64,000 nt of DNA, from assembly GCA_003523085.1 (NCBI GenBank), contig DPHD01000057.1, positions 1 to 64,000 of the forward strand, given 5' to 3'. The stretch is from Oceanospirillaceae bacterium. Lineage in GTDB: Bacteria > Pseudomonadota > Gammaproteobacteria > Pseudomonadales > Balneatricaceae. The first letter of the stretch is position 1. Every line of letters starts with the position of its first letter. Shown one piece after another: positions 52,288 to 62,720 of this stretch. Position numbers and translations under genes: made by a program. The notes beneath the pieces were generated by a model. It searched no databases. It had not been told where the DNA came from and saw only the letters and a list, made by a program, of their open reading frames with translations.

Positions 52288-54567
52288 ATGAAACATGTTC
52301 TTTTGGGACTCTTGTTAAGTTTGACGATGGCTATGTCTCCTGTAGCTCTGAGTGCAGAATTTACTATTGAAAATATCCATATCGAAGGTTTGCAGCGCCT
52401 AACATCAAACCAAGCCTTTGCGACCTTGCCATTGCAGGTCGGTGATGAGGTGGACGACCGGAGCTTGGCATTTGCTACCCGTAGTATGTTTAGAAGTGGC
52501 TATTTCGAAGACATTGAGCTACAGCAAGACGGTAACTTGCTCGTGGTAGTGGTGCGTGAGCGGCCTGCCATTGGTTTTATTGGGCTGGATGGCAATAAAT
52601 TACTCAAAACCGAACAATTACGTGCCGCACTAGAAGCAGCGGGTCTCAAAGAAGGTGAAATCTTCCAGCGTGCCACCCTGGCTCAAATCGAGTTAGAATT
52701 AGAGCGTCAGTATAACAGTCAGGGTCGTTATGCTGTGTTGGTGGAATCGGTAGTAGAAGACTTGGGCGAAAACCGTGTCTCCATAGACGTGAGTATTAAT
52801 GAGGGTGTGACCTCCTCCATCAGTCATATCAATATTATTGGTAACGATGATTTCAGCGACAGTGAACTGATTGATTTGATGAGCCTGCAAACTCCTGGTT
52901 TTTGGACCTTATTTACCAAAGATGACCAATATTCCCGCGAGAAACTAACCGCTGATTTAGAAAACATCCGCTCGCATTATTTAAATAAAGGCTACGTGTT
53001 ATTTAATATCGAATCCACCCAAGTGGCGATCTCAGCCGACAAGACCAATGTGTTTATCACCATTAATTTGGCCGAAGGTGACCAGTTTACCATTGGCAAA
53101 GTGAGCATTGCAGGTCAATACGAAGTGCAAGAGACTGATATTAGAGACCTCATTAATGCCACCTCTGGGCAGGTTTTTTCCCGCCGAGACTTAGTCAGCG
53201 CGGCCCAAGACGTGCGCCAGTTGTTTGGTGATCAAGGCTTTGCCTTTGCCGACATTCAACCGGTGCCATTAATCAACGAAAAGCTAAAAACAGTAGACGT
53301 GCAATACCAAGTGCGAGCTGGCAAGAGAACCTATGTTCGGCGCATAGATTTCCGCGGTAACACGCGCACCAGCGATGAGGTTTTACGTCGTGAAATGCGC
53401 CAAATAGAAGGTGGTGTTGCGGCTATGGCCGACATTACGGCCTCTAAATTACGACTGCAAAGGTTAGGCTTTTTCAATAATGTTGCGGTGGAAACTACGC
53501 CCGTTGCAGGCACCGATGATCAACTCGACGTGGAGTTTGCGGTTGAGGAAGGTCTCACGGCCGATTGGTCAGCAGTGGTGGGTTATAACGATGGCGAGGG
53601 TGCTTTTTGGGGCGGCTCGGTCAACCAAAACAATTTCTTAGGCACGGGCAATAAAATGGAAGCCTCATTCTCGTCCAGTAGCAGCACCGACGAATATCGC
53701 TTTAGCTACCTCAATCCATACTACACGGTGGATGGCGTTAGCCGTGGTATTGACCTTTATTACACCAAACGTGATTATGCCAAAGTGGCAGTCAGTAACT
53801 TTGCCACCGATACAGTGGGTGTGGACATGCGTTTTGGCTACCCTATTGACGACCATACCCGCCTCGACTTTAAGCTAGGTTACGAGCGTATTGATTTAGC
53901 ATTGGGCGGCACAGCGGCCACCGAGGTGGCTAGTTTTGTGGCCGCCGAAGGTCAACAATATAAACAATACAAGTCCACCGTAAATTGGAACAACAACACC
54001 CTTAATGACTTTTGGTACCCTACAAAAGGCAGTTCCCACGGGGTTAATTTGGACTTAGCATTACCCAACAGTGACTTGAACTTTTATCAGCTAGGTTACA
54101 ACTACCGAACCTTTACACCATTAAATCATAGCGAGTCGTTGGTGTTCTCTGCCGGCGCTCGCGTGGGCGTTGTAGGGGCATACGGTGCCACCAGTACGGC
54201 ACCATTCTTTGCCAACTATTATGGCGGTGGGTTTGGTAGTGTGCGTGGTTTTGCCTTTAACTCATTGGGCCCTAAAAACTCCATTGGTGAGCCATTAGGC
54301 GGGCAGCTATTAACCACGGGTTCGGCAGAACTTATTTTCCCTTTGTTTAATGACATGCCGTCGGTACGTACGTCGTTGTTTATGGATGTAGGCAACGTGT
54401 ACCAATCTGGCGCGTTTAGTACGGCTGAATTACGGGTGTCTGGTGGTTTGAATCTGTCGTGGTTAACCCCAGTAGGACCTTTAACCTTGGTAGTTGCTAA
54501 TCCGTTAAGACAAAAAACGGGTGACAAAACGCAATCTACCCATATTACCCTTGGTCGATCTTTTTAA
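52288..54567 (+). CDS. bamA: Outer-membrane assembly factor BamA
   Basis: A 759-residue Omp85 protein, the core of the machine that folds beta-barrel proteins into the outer membrane. The signal peptide ends at about residue 22 (A-L-S-A). Five POTRA repeats follow to about 420 (first: I-E-N-I-H-I-E-G-L-Q-R). The barrel continues to the terminal G-R-S-F, with V-R-G-F (about 650) the conserved lid motif. The ATG at 52288 has AGGTAAA upstream; a GTG two codons earlier is less likely. It is shorter than E. coli BamA (810), mainly in the barrel loops. Confidence 0.95.
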   Translation: MKHVLLGLLLSLTMAMSPVALSAEFTIENIHIEGLQRLTSNQAFATLPLQVGDEVDDRSLAFATRSMFRSGYFEDIELQQDGNLLVVVVRERPAIGFIGLDGNKLLKTEQLRAALEAAGLKEGEIFQRATLAQIELELERQYNSQGRYAVLVESVVEDLGENRVSIDVSINEGVTSSISHINIIGNDDFSDSELIDLMSLQTPGFWTLFTKDDQYSREKLTADLENIRSHYLNKGYVLFNIESTQVAISADKTNVFITINLAEGDQFTIGKVSIAGQYEVQETDIRDLINATSGQVFSRRDLVSAAQDVRQLFGDQGFAFADIQPVPLINEKLKTVDVQYQVRAGKRTYVRRIDFRGNTRTSDEVLRREMRQIEGGVAAMADITASKLRLQRLGFFNNVAVETTPVAGTDDQLDVEFAVEEGLTADWSAVVGYNDGEGAFWGGSVNQNNFLGTGNKMEASFSSSSSTDEYRFSYLNPYYTVDGVSRGIDLYYTKRDYAKVAVSNFATDTVGVDMRFGYPIDDHTRLDFKLGYERIDLALGGTAATEVASFVAAEGQQYKQYKSTVNWNNNTLNDFWYPTKGSSHGVNLDLALPNSDLNFYQLGYNYRTFTPLNHSESLVFSAGARVGVVGAYGATSTAPFFANYYGGGFGSVRGFAFNSLGPKNSIGEPLGGQLLTTGSAELIFPLFNDMPSVRTSLFMDVGNVYQSGAFSTAELRVSGGLNLSWLTPVGPLTLVVANPLRQKTGDKTQSTHITLGRSF

Positions 54568-54587
54568 ATTAATAAGGACAGTTAATA

Positions 54588-55100
54588 ATGTATAAACTAC
54601 CGCGTATATTGGGTTCGGCGCTGTTGGCTATAAGCCTATTGGTCCCTGCTTTAGTGCAAGCAGAAACCATCGTAGTGCTAAAGCCCGAACAAGCCATGTT
54701 TGCCACCGAAAAAGCCATTGCTTTGGGGCACCAATTGTCAGCTGAGTTAAAACCCCAAACCACACGCTTTGATGCCATGGGCGTTGAGTTGCAAGCATTG
54801 CAGCAGCGTTTACAGGCAGACAAAGACCTCATGAGTGCCGCAGAAGTGCAAACCCTGCAGAGTGAAATTCAGGCCTTGGCAGCAGAGTATCAACAGTTGC
54901 AAAATTATTTATCAAATACTAAGCTCAAAATAGAGCAAGATTTTTTAGCTAAAATGCGCCCAGCGTTAGACAAAATCTTGCGTCAGCTCATTGAAGAAAA
55001 TAACATCTCGCTAATTATTAACGGTCAGTCGGTGATTTATAACGCCGCGGGTATCGACATTACCCCTAAGGTAGTTGAACTGCTGAATCTGGAGCCGTAA
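54588..55100 (+). CDS. skp: Periplasmic chaperone Skp/OmpH
   Basis: A 170-residue chaperone that carries unfolded outer-membrane proteins to BamA. The signal peptide ends at about residue 26 (V-Q-A). Long amphipathic helices rich in Gln, Leu and Glu make the tentacles (about 60-130). The C-terminal strands include I-N-G-Q-S-V-I-Y and D-I-T-P-K-V-V-E-L-L-N. AAGGACAG lies upstream. lpxD begins right at the next base after the stop. Confidence 0.9.
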   Translation: MYKLPRILGSALLAISLLVPALVQAETIVVLKPEQAMFATEKAIALGHQLSAELKPQTTRFDAMGVELQALQQRLQADKDLMSAAEVQTLQSEIQALAAEYQQLQNYLSNTKLKIEQDFLAKMRPALDKILRQLIEENNISLIINGQSVIYNAAGIDITPKVVELLNLEP

Positions 55101-56126
55101 TTGCAACACTTAACCTTGGGTGACATTGCACAACTGCTGGGTGCTGAATTAAAGGGCGAAGCGGATTACCCGGTCACTGGGTTAGCTACGGTGGTTAAAG
55201 CTCAAGCGCACCAAGTGAGCTTTTTGGCGAATATGAAATATGCCAGTCAGCTACAGCAGTGCGCCGCAGGTGCAGTGATTTTGCATCCCGATCAGGCGCA
55301 TCTTTTTAATGGCAATTGTTTGTTGTTAGTGAACCCGTATTTGGGGTATGCCCGTTTGTCACAGGCTTTTGCTCCAGCGGATCCATTTAGCGGTATTCAT
55401 GGCTCAGCCGAGGTGGCTGCCAGTGCTCGCCTAGGTGAACAGGTTAATTTGGCGCCGGGTGTGGTGATCGGTGCCAATGCGATTATCGGTGACAGGGTCA
55501 CTATTGGTGCCAATACTGTGGTTGGCGCTGGTTCATCTATCGGTGACCATAGCCGCTTAGGCGCTAACGTAACGCTTTATCACGGCGTCGAATTAGGCTG
55601 TTCGTGTACTGTACATAGTGGCGCAGTGATTGGTGCAGACGGCTTTGGGTTTGCCAAAGACGGTGATGAATGGGTTAAAATCGAACAGTTAGGTGGCGTT
55701 ATTGTAGGCGATTTTGTGGAAATTGGCGCCGGCACAAGCATAGATCGTGGCGCGCTCGATAATACTGTTATCGGCCATGGTGTTAAGCTGGATAATCAGG
55801 TGCAGATTGCCCATAATGTAGAGCTCGGCGACTATACGGCAATTGCGGGCTGTACCGCCATTGCCGGCAGTACAAAACTGGGTAAACACTGTACCGTGGC
55901 GGGGGCATGTGGCATTACTGGCCACCTCACCTTGGTCGATGGCGTGCATGTGACGGCTATGTCGCTGGTGACCCACTCGATTAATGAGCCAGGTGCCTAT
56001 TCATCAGGCACGGGTCTAGACAAAAATCAAAAATGGCGGCGTAATGCGGCACGTTTTAAACAACTAGACCAAATGGCGAAGCGGCTGAAGCAATTAGAAG
56101 CCGACCTGCAACAGTTAAAAGGCTGA
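55101..56126 (+). CDS. lpxD: UDP-3-O-(hydroxyacyl)glucosamine N-acyltransferase
   Basis: A 341-residue lipid A enzyme that adds the second hydroxyacyl chain, to the 2-amino group. An N-terminal uridine-binding domain (about 1-100) precedes a left-handed beta helix with many hexapeptide repeats (I-G-D-R-V-T-I-G-A-N). The catalytic His is likely in I-A-H-N-V-E-L-G. A C-terminal helix (Q-M-A-K-R-L-K-Q-L-E) follows. The start is TTG directly after the skp stop, with GGAG inside skp; no ATG is available. Confidence 0.94.
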   Translation: MQHLTLGDIAQLLGAELKGEADYPVTGLATVVKAQAHQVSFLANMKYASQLQQCAAGAVILHPDQAHLFNGNCLLLVNPYLGYARLSQAFAPADPFSGIHGSAEVAASARLGEQVNLAPGVVIGANAIIGDRVTIGANTVVGAGSSIGDHSRLGANVTLYHGVELGCSCTVHSGAVIGADGFGFAKDGDEWVKIEQLGGVIVGDFVEIGAGTSIDRGALDNTVIGHGVKLDNQVQIAHNVELGDYTAIAGCTAIAGSTKLGKHCTVAGACGITGHLTLVDGVHVTAMSLVTHSINEPGAYSSGTGLDKNQKWRRNAARFKQLDQMAKRLKQLEADLQQLKG

Positions 56127-56173
56127 ACGCTGTTTTTTTGGCATAGATAAGAAACAAAGGAAAAGGCATTTTT

Positions 56174-56614
56174 ATGGTTATGGACGTTAAAGAAATTCGC
56201 GAGTATCTACCTCATCGTTACCCATTTTTATTAGTTGATCGAGTGACTGAGCTCAACCTTGGCGAGTCCATTATTGCCTACAAAAACGTCACTGTGAACG
56301 AGCCTTTTTTTAATGGTCACTTTCCTGATCATCCGGTTATGCCAGGTGTATTGATCATCGAAGCCATGGCGCAAGCTGCGGGTATTCTAGGTTTTAAAAC
56401 CATGGATAAAACGCCTCAAGATGGCTCTATTTATTACTTTGTTGGATCCGATAAGCTGCGCTTTAAACGCCCGGTGGTGCCAGGAGACAAGTTACAGCTA
56501 GAAGCCACTATCATGTCTGAAAAACGCGGTATCTGGAAGTTTGATTGTTGTGCCAGTGTGGACGGTGAGCGCGTGGCATCTGCCACTATTTTATGTGCAG
56601 ATAGGAAGGTTTAG
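56174..56614 (+). CDS. fabZ: 3-hydroxyacyl-ACP dehydratase FabZ
   Basis: A 146-residue hot-dog-fold dehydratase of fatty-acid elongation. The catalytic His and Glu are in [16 protein letters not shown] (about residues 51-66); [13 protein letters not shown] is the other hallmark. AAGG lies seven bases before the first ATG; a second ATG two codons on is possible. It competes with LpxA for hydroxyacyl-ACP, and its stop shares one base with the lpxA GTG (TAGTG). Confidence 0.95.
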   Translation: MVMDVKEIREYLPHRYPFLLVDRVTELNLGESIIAYKNVTVNEPFFNGHFPDHPVMPGVLIIEAMAQAAGILGFKTMDKTPQDGSIYYFVGSDKLRFKRPVVPGDKLQLEATIMSEKRGIWKFDCCASVDGERVASATILCADRKV

Positions 56615-57396
56615 TGTCCCAGCCATTGATTCATGCCAGTGCTATTATAGATGCCAATGCCATTATTGCTGATGATGTGGAAATTGGTCCATACTCCATC
56701 GTTGGTGCGGGCGTAGAGTTGGGCGCTGGCACTAAGCTAGAATCACATGTAGTCGTCAAGGGCCCTACTCGTATTGGGCGTAACAATCATATCTTCCAGT
56801 TTAGCTCGGTAGGCGAAGCCTGCCAGGACATGAAGTATAACGGCGAGCCTACACGGCTTGAGATAGGCGACCATAACGTCATTCGCGAAGGCTGTACTCT
56901 CCATCGCGGCACGGTACAAGACGCGGGCGTCACCCGTATTGGCAGCAATAATTTGCTTATGGCTAATGTGCACGTTGCCCACGACTGTGTGCTGGGCAAT
57001 AACGTTATTATTGCTAACAATGTGGCCCTCGCTGGTCATGTCCATGTTGGCGATTTCGTCATTTTAGGCGGTTTTACTGCAGTGCATCAGTTTTGCCATA
57101 TTGGCCCCCATTGCATGACCGGTGCGGGCAGTGTGGTGCTCAAGGATATCCCTGCGTTTGTCATGGCTAATGGTAATTCTGTGTCGCCCCACGGCATGAA
57201 TACCGAGGGCTTAAAACGCCGAGGTTTTTCTGAGCAAGCCATTAAAAACTTGCGTCAAGCGTATAAAATTCTCTACCGTCAGGGACTGACTCTGGATGCC
57301 GCCATTGCCCGTTTACAAGACCTGTCTGGTGAGAGTGACGAATTATCTGTTTTGATTACTTCGTTACAAGACACTAGCCGCGGCATCATTCGATAA
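56614..57396 (+). CDS. lpxA: UDP-N-acetylglucosamine acyltransferase LpxA
   Basis: A 260-residue enzyme for the first step of lipid A synthesis: transfer of a hydroxyacyl chain from ACP to the 3-OH of UDP-GlcNAc. Hexapeptide repeats form the left-handed beta helix (to about residue 185). The catalytic His is in A-H-V-A-H-D-C or the next repeat, and the C-terminal helical part begins G-L-K-R-R-G-F-S. The start is GTG overlapping the fabZ stop, with AGGAAGG upstream. Confidence 0.95.
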   Translation: MSQPLIHASAIIDANAIIADDVEIGPYSIVGAGVELGAGTKLESHVVVKGPTRIGRNNHIFQFSSVGEACQDMKYNGEPTRLEIGDHNVIREGCTLHRGTVQDAGVTRIGSNNLLMANVHVAHDCVLGNNVIIANNVALAGHVHVGDFVILGGFTAVHQFCHIGPHCMTGAGSVVLKDIPAFVMANGNSVSPHGMNTEGLKRRGFSEQAIKNLRQAYKILYRQGLTLDAAIARLQDLSGESDELSVLITSLQDTSRGIIR

Positions 57397-57406
57397 CCGC
57401 TGTCCT

Positions 57407-58570
57407 ATGGCCAATCACACCATTGTTATTATCGCCGGAGAGGCATCGGGTGATGTGCTCGGTGCAGGATTAATGCGGGCTTTGCAAAAGTACAGGCCAG
57501 ACCTGAAATTTGAAGGTATTGGTGGGCCACAAATGGTAGCCCTAGGTTTCACTAGTTTGGTGCCTATGGAACGTTTGTCAGTGATGGGGTTAGTGGAAGT
57601 ATTGGGCCGTTTGCCCGAACTGTTAAGCTTGCGTCGGCGTTTAATCAAGCGTTATATAAAACAGCCACCATTAGCCATGGTGGGGATAGATGCGCCCGAC
57701 TTTAATTTTGTACTGGAAAGCCGGCTTAAAGCGGTCAATATACCCACGGTACATTATGTCAGTCCATCGGTATGGGCGTGGCGCGAAGATCGAGTGTTTA
57801 CCGTGGCTAAAGCCTGTCACCGAGTATTGGCCTTGTTACCCTTTGAATTACCATACTATCAACGCCACCATATTCCAGCGACCTTTGTGGGTCACCCCTT
57901 AGCTGATGTTATTCCTGGTGATTTGACCCAAGCGCTGGCGCAAACTCAATTGCAGTTAGTCGCGCAACAGCCGGTACTCGCTTTGTTGCCGGGCAGTCGT
58001 GCCGCCGAGGTGCGCCAACTAGGGCCGGACTTTTTGGCCACCGCGGCGTTATTGCAGCAGCAGTACCCACTGTTGCAGGTGGTGCTGGCGGCGGCTAACC
58101 CACAGCGTCAAGCCGAGTTGCAGCACCAATTGTTGGCCCACCCCAAATTACGCATTCAGCTGCTGTTGGGCCAATCCCACCCGGTGTTGGCCGCGGCAGA
58201 CGCAGTGTTAGTGGCTTCGGGTACGGCAACCTTAGAAACCCTGTTGTTCGAAAAGCCGATGTTAGTCTGCTATCGCATGAACGGCTTGAGTTATCGCTTG
58301 TTTAAACGCAAGCTCAAGGTGCCGTTTGTGAGCTTGCCTAACCTGTTAGCTGGTCAACCAATAGTAGAAGAATTATTACAAGATGCAGTGCAGCCCAAAC
58401 TGATGGCGCAAAAGCTAGACGCCTTGTTGTTTGATGCAAGTGTGGCTGCCGCACAGCAACGGCACTTTGCTGACATTCATCAACAACTGGCGTGTGGTGC
58501 CAGTGCTACGGCGGCCCAAGCGGTGTTAGAGGTGATTGCGCAACAGACATCAGGTAAGGCGGCAACATGA
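57407..58570 (+). CDS. lpxB: Lipid-A-disaccharide synthase LpxB
   Basis: A 387-residue GT19 glycosyltransferase that joins UDP-diacylglucosamine and lipid X. Blocks [34 protein letters not shown] and L-P-G-S-R-A-A-E-V are all typical. S-G-T-A-T-L-E is the nucleotide-sugar site. No good ribosome site is visible. It overlaps rnhB by four bases (ATGA). Confidence 0.95.
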   Translation: MANHTIVIIAGEASGDVLGAGLMRALQKYRPDLKFEGIGGPQMVALGFTSLVPMERLSVMGLVEVLGRLPELLSLRRRLIKRYIKQPPLAMVGIDAPDFNFVLESRLKAVNIPTVHYVSPSVWAWREDRVFTVAKACHRVLALLPFELPYYQRHHIPATFVGHPLADVIPGDLTQALAQTQLQLVAQQPVLALLPGSRAAEVRQLGPDFLATAALLQQQYPLLQVVLAAANPQRQAELQHQLLAHPKLRIQLLLGQSHPVLAAADAVLVASGTATLETLLFEKPMLVCYRMNGLSYRLFKRKLKVPFVSLPNLLAGQPIVEELLQDAVQPKLMAQKLDALLFDASVAAAQQRHFADIHQQLACGASATAAQAVLEVIAQQTSGKAAT

Positions 58571-59145
58571 CCCAAGCCATGAGTTTGATCTGCGGCGTAG
58601 ACGAAGCCGGGCGTGGGCCCTTGTTTGGTGATGTAGTGGCGGCGGCGGTGATACTCGACCCAAATAAGCCTATTGCTGGGTTAGGCGACTCAAAAGCCCT
58701 TACCGAAAAAGCCCGTGAGCGCTTGTTTGATCTCATATTGCGCGACGCCTTGAGTGTGTCTGTGGGGCGGGCAAGTGTTGCTGAAATTGACGCTATTAAT
58801 ATATTGCAGGCGACCATGCTTGCTATGCAACGAGCTGTGCTAGGTTTGTCGGTGACACCCAATTTAGCCTTGATCGATGGTAATCGCTGCCCGCAGCTGC
58901 CTTGTGCCAGTGAGGCCATCGTTAAAGGCGACGCCAAAGAAATTTGTATTGGCGCGGCGTCTATTATTGCTAAAGTCACCCGCGATCGAGAAATGCTAGA
59001 ATGGCATCAACAATACCCAGATTACGGTCTTGATAAGCATAAGGGTTATCCTACCAAAGCCCATATGCAGGCCCTCGAAGAACATGGCGTGAGCCCACAG
59101 CATCGACGTAGTTTTGCGCCGGTGCGACGATTGATTGGAAATTAG
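58567..59145 (+). CDS. rnhB: Ribonuclease HII
   Basis: A 192-residue enzyme that removes ribonucleotides misincorporated in DNA. The catalytic acids are in [13 protein letters not shown] (D and E), L-I-D-G-N and S-I-I-A-K-V-T-R-D. The family core normally reads G-P-L-A-G; Phe replaces Ala here, a mild change. The start overlaps the lpxB stop. dnaE starts three bases after its stop. Confidence 0.95.
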   Translation: MTQAMSLICGVDEAGRGPLFGDVVAAAVILDPNKPIAGLGDSKALTEKARERLFDLILRDALSVSVGRASVAEIDAINILQATMLAMQRAVLGLSVTPNLALIDGNRCPQLPCASEAIVKGDAKEICIGAASIIAKVTRDREMLEWHQQYPDYGLDKHKGYPTKAHMQALEEHGVSPQHRRSFAPVRRLIGN

Positions 59146-59148
59146 ACG

Positions 59149-62100
59149 ATGTCACTAGCTGTACCTTTTGTGCATTTGCGCATGCACTCCGAGTTTTCAT
59201 TGATTGATAGCATGGTGCGTATCAAACCATTGATGAAGACTTTGCAAGCTGAACAAATACCAGCCATTGCCTTAACCGACCAGTCCAACATGTGTGGCAT
59301 GGTTAAGTTTTACAAAGCGGCCCAAGGCGCCGGTATAAAACCCATTTGTGGCTGCGATATTTATCTAGCTGCAGACCCCACCACCGACCTGCCCGTGAGC
59401 CGCATGACCCTGTTAGCCATGAACCCACAAGGCTACCTTAACCTGACCGAGTTGGTGTCACGCTCGTTTCAAGAAGGCCAGACTCCAGAAGGCAAAGCCA
59501 TAGTGGAGCGTCATTGGCTCGCCCAGCAAAGCGAAGGCTTGATTGCCCTTTCCGGGGCCTCCCAGGGGGAGGTGGGGCGGGCCCTGCTTAATCGTGGGGT
59601 AGACGAAGCACAGGCCGTACTGGCCTATTGGACCGGTATATTTGGCGATCGCTTTTACTTAGAGGTGCAGCGTACTGGACGTCAAGATGACGAGCAGTGT
59701 TTGCATCTGTCAGTGGCCTTGGCCCAGGTGGCTCAGGTGCCGCTGGTGGCCACTAATGACGTTATGTTTGTGGCGCCAGAAGAGTTTGAAGCCCACGAAA
59801 CTCGCGTCTGTATTAACCAAAGTATGACCTTGGACGACCCGCGCCGGCCTAAGGGTTATTCCAATCAGCAGTACCTGCGCAGCCCGGAAGAAATGCAGGC
59901 CCTGTTTGTGGACTTGCCATCGGCTTTAGCTAACAGTGTTGAGATTGCTAAACGCTGCAATTTAGACATTGAGTTAGGCCGCTGTTGCTTGCCAAATTTC
60001 CCCGTGCCGGAAGGCATGACCATGGACCAGTTTTTTGGCGAAGTATCGCGCAAGGGGTTGGATAAGCGCCTTGAGACCATTCTCGATAGCAAAGATGCAG
60101 AGTATGCGAGCAAACGCAAAGAGTTTGATGATCGTCTGGATTTTGAACTCGACATTATTACTCAGATGGGTTTTCCGGGTTATTTCCTTATTGTTATGGA
60201 CTTTATTCGTTGGGCCAAAGATAACGACATTCCCGTTGGCCCTGGCCGTGGTTCGGGTGCCGGCTCGTTAGTGGCGTATGTGTTGGAAATTACCGATCTC
60301 GACCCGCTTAAGTACGATTTACTATTTGAACGTTTCCTCAATCCGGAACGGGTTTCGATGCCCGACTTCGATATTGATTTTTGTATGGATAACCGCGACC
60401 GCGTGATCGAGTATGTGGCGCAAACTTACGGCAAGGACGCGGTATCACAAATTATCACCTTTGGCACCATGGCCGCTAAAGCCGTGGTGCGAGACGTGGC
60501 GCGGGTACAGGGCAAGCCGTTTGGTTTGGCCGATAAGTTATCTAAGCTCATTCCGTTTGAAGTCGGCATTACCCTGAGTAAAGCCGTAGAGCAAGAAGAT
60601 GCTCTGCGTGAATTTATTGATGGCAGTGACGAAGTTCAAGAAATTATGGAGATGGCCTATCAGCTAGAAGGTTTGACGCGAAACGTTGGCAAACATGCCG
60701 GTGGTGTAGTGATCGCGCCTACCAAGTTAACCGACTTTTCGCCGCTTTATTGTGACGTGGACGGCTCTGGTTTAGTCACGCAATACGACAAGAATGACGT
60801 TGAAGATGCCGGTTTAGTTAAGTTCGACTTTTTGGGCCTAAAAACCCTCACCGTGGTGGATTGGGCCATGGGTATGATCAACCAGCGAAGGGCGGATAGC
60901 GGCGAATCGGCTATCGCCATCGAAACTATCCCGCTGGATGATCAACCGGTGTTTAAGTTATTGCAGCGGGCCGAAACCACAGGTGTATTCCAGCTGGAAT
61001 CACGCGGTATGAAAGACCTGATCAAACGGCAGTTGCCGAGCAACTTTGAAGACATTATTGCCCTGGTGGCATTGTTTCGTCCTGGGCCGTTGCAGTCGGG
61101 CATGGTGGATGACTTTATCAACCGTAAGCATGGCCGTGCTAAGTTGGCCTGGCCCCACGAAAACTACCAATTAGACGCTTTGCAGCCAGTACTAGAGCCC
61201 ACTTACGGTATAATTTTATACCAAGAGCAGGTGATGCAAATTGCTCAAGTGATGGCGGGCTACAGCTTGGGCGAGGCCGACATGTTACGCCGTGCTATGG
61301 GCAAGAAAAAGCCAGAAGAAATGGCCAAACAGCGTTCTGGGTTTATCGCCGGTAGTATCGCCAACGGCATTGCCGACGAACTTGCAGGTAATATTTTTGA
61401 CCTGGTAGAAAAGTTTGCCGGTTACGGCTTTAACAAATCGCACTCGGCTGCTTATGCTTTAGTAGCCTATCAAACCGCTTGGCTCAAGTACCATTACCCC
61501 GCCGAATTTATGGCGGCGGTGTTGTCAGCGGATATGCAAAATATCGACAAAATCGTGATTTTTGTTGAAGAATGCCGCCGTATGGAGTTGCCACTTAACT
61601 TGCCCGACGTCAATGCCAGTCACTTCAAGTTTACCGTTAATGATAGCAACGAAGTGGTGTATGGTTTAGGTGCAGTAAAAGGCGTTGGCGAAGGCCCTGT
61701 GGCCGCTATTATTGAGGCCCGAGAGGCCGGCGGTGCGTTCGTTGACCTGTTTGATTTTTGTAAACGAGTGGGTAGTAAAAAAATCAATAAACGTGTGCTT
61801 GAGGCTTTGGTGGCCAGCGGTGCACTCGACCAAATGGTGCCTAACCAAGAGCGCGCCGTGCTGTATAGTGCCATCCCCGATGCGGTGCAAGCAGCTGACC
61901 AAAACGAACGCAACCAAGATGCCGGCATGATGGATTTGTTTGGCGAAATCACCGCTGTAATGGACGATGTTGATGCCCTAGATGCCGCTTATGATCGGCA
62001 CATGAGCGCCCGCCCCCTAACACTTAAGCAGCGATTAAAAGGCGAAAAAAACACCCTTGGTTTGTATGTAACGGGTCACCCCATCGATAGTTACGACCAT

Positions 62101-62679
62101 GAGCTAGGCCGCTTCTTACGCTGTCGCTTAGACCAGTTGTTTGCGAAAAAAGAAAAGCAGTGGATTGCCGGTTTAGTGGTTGCTAGCCGTACCATGAAAA
62201 CCAAACGCGGTAAAACCATCGCCTTTTTAACCTTAGACGACAGGCGAGCACGAGTGGATGTGGCCCTGTTTGGCGATACCTACGACAAATACCGTGAATT
62301 ATTGCAGAACGATCGCCTGCTTATTGTTGAAGGTGAAGTGTCTGAAGATGATTATTCCGGCGGGCTAAAAGTCAGCGCCCAACAGATCTTAACCATGCCC
62401 CAAGCACGCACGGTTTTTTCCAAAGGTTTACACTTGTCGGTAGCGGCAGAGTTTGCTCAGGGTAAGGGCTTGCAACAGTTGTTGCAGATAGTTACCCCCC
62501 ATCAGGTGAGCGGCGATACGCCCGCTGCGAAGCTAGAGCTGCAGGTTGAAAATGACATTGGCCGAGGGGTTATTCGTTGTGCTTCGCCGTGGCGATTGCA
62601 GGTAGAAGATGATATGTTGCAAGATCTCGCCTACTTGCTGGGTGAAGACGCTGTAAAAATGCGTTATCGCAAGTTATAA
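59149..62679 (+). CDS. dnaE: DNA polymerase III alpha subunit
   Basis: A 1176-residue replicative polymerase. The N-terminal PHP domain begins F-V-H-L-R-M-H-S-E-F-S-L-I-D-S. The catalytic Asp pair is in P-D-F-D-I-D-F (405-411), and the third is expected in the palm further on. An internal clamp-binding motif is likely M-M-D-L-F near residue 926. The OB domain (A-G-L-V-V-A-S-R) and the C-terminal tau-binding domain follow. Length is close to E. coli (1160). It joins holC and the holD-like gene as replisome components in this window. Confidence 0.97.
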   Translation: MSLAVPFVHLRMHSEFSLIDSMVRIKPLMKTLQAEQIPAIALTDQSNMCGMVKFYKAAQGAGIKPICGCDIYLAADPTTDLPVSRMTLLAMNPQGYLNLTELVSRSFQEGQTPEGKAIVERHWLAQQSEGLIALSGASQGEVGRALLNRGVDEAQAVLAYWTGIFGDRFYLEVQRTGRQDDEQCLHLSVALAQVAQVPLVATNDVMFVAPEEFEAHETRVCINQSMTLDDPRRPKGYSNQQYLRSPEEMQALFVDLPSALANSVEIAKRCNLDIELGRCCLPNFPVPEGMTMDQFFGEVSRKGLDKRLETILDSKDAEYASKRKEFDDRLDFELDIITQMGFPGYFLIVMDFIRWAKDNDIPVGPGRGSGAGSLVAYVLEITDLDPLKYDLLFERFLNPERVSMPDFDIDFCMDNRDRVIEYVAQTYGKDAVSQIITFGTMAAKAVVRDVARVQGKPFGLADKLSKLIPFEVGITLSKAVEQEDALREFIDGSDEVQEIMEMAYQLEGLTRNVGKHAGGVVIAPTKLTDFSPLYCDVDGSGLVTQYDKNDVEDAGLVKFDFLGLKTLTVVDWAMGMINQRRADSGESAIAIETIPLDDQPVFKLLQRAETTGVFQLESRGMKDLIKRQLPSNFEDIIALVALFRPGPLQSGMVDDFINRKHGRAKLAWPHENYQLDALQPVLEPTYGIILYQEQVMQIAQVMAGYSLGEADMLRRAMGKKKPEEMAKQRSGFIAGSIANGIADELAGNIFDLVEKFAGYGFNKSHSAAYALVAYQTAWLKYHYPAEFMAAVLSADMQNIDKIVIFVEECRRMELPLNLPDVNASHFKFTVNDSNEVVYGLGAVKGVGEGPVAAIIEAREAGGAFVDLFDFCKRVGSKKINKRVLEALVASGALDQMVPNQERAVLYSAIPDAVQAADQNERNQDAGMMDLFGEITAVMDDVDALDAAYDRHMSARPLTLKQRLKGEKNTLGLYVTGHPIDSYDHELGRFLRCRLDQLFAKKEKQWIAGLVVASRTMKTKRGKTIAFLTLDDRRARVDVALFGDTYDKYRELLQNDRLLIVEGEVSEDDYSGGLKVSAQQILTMPQARTVFSKGLHLSVAAEFAQGKGLQQLLQIVTPHQVSGDTPAAKLELQVENDIGRGVIRCASPWRLQVEDDMLQDLAYLLGEDAVKMRYRKL

Positions 62680-62720
62680 TAACGCCATATTTGTCGATCA
62701 ACAATTAGAAACTAGGCCCT

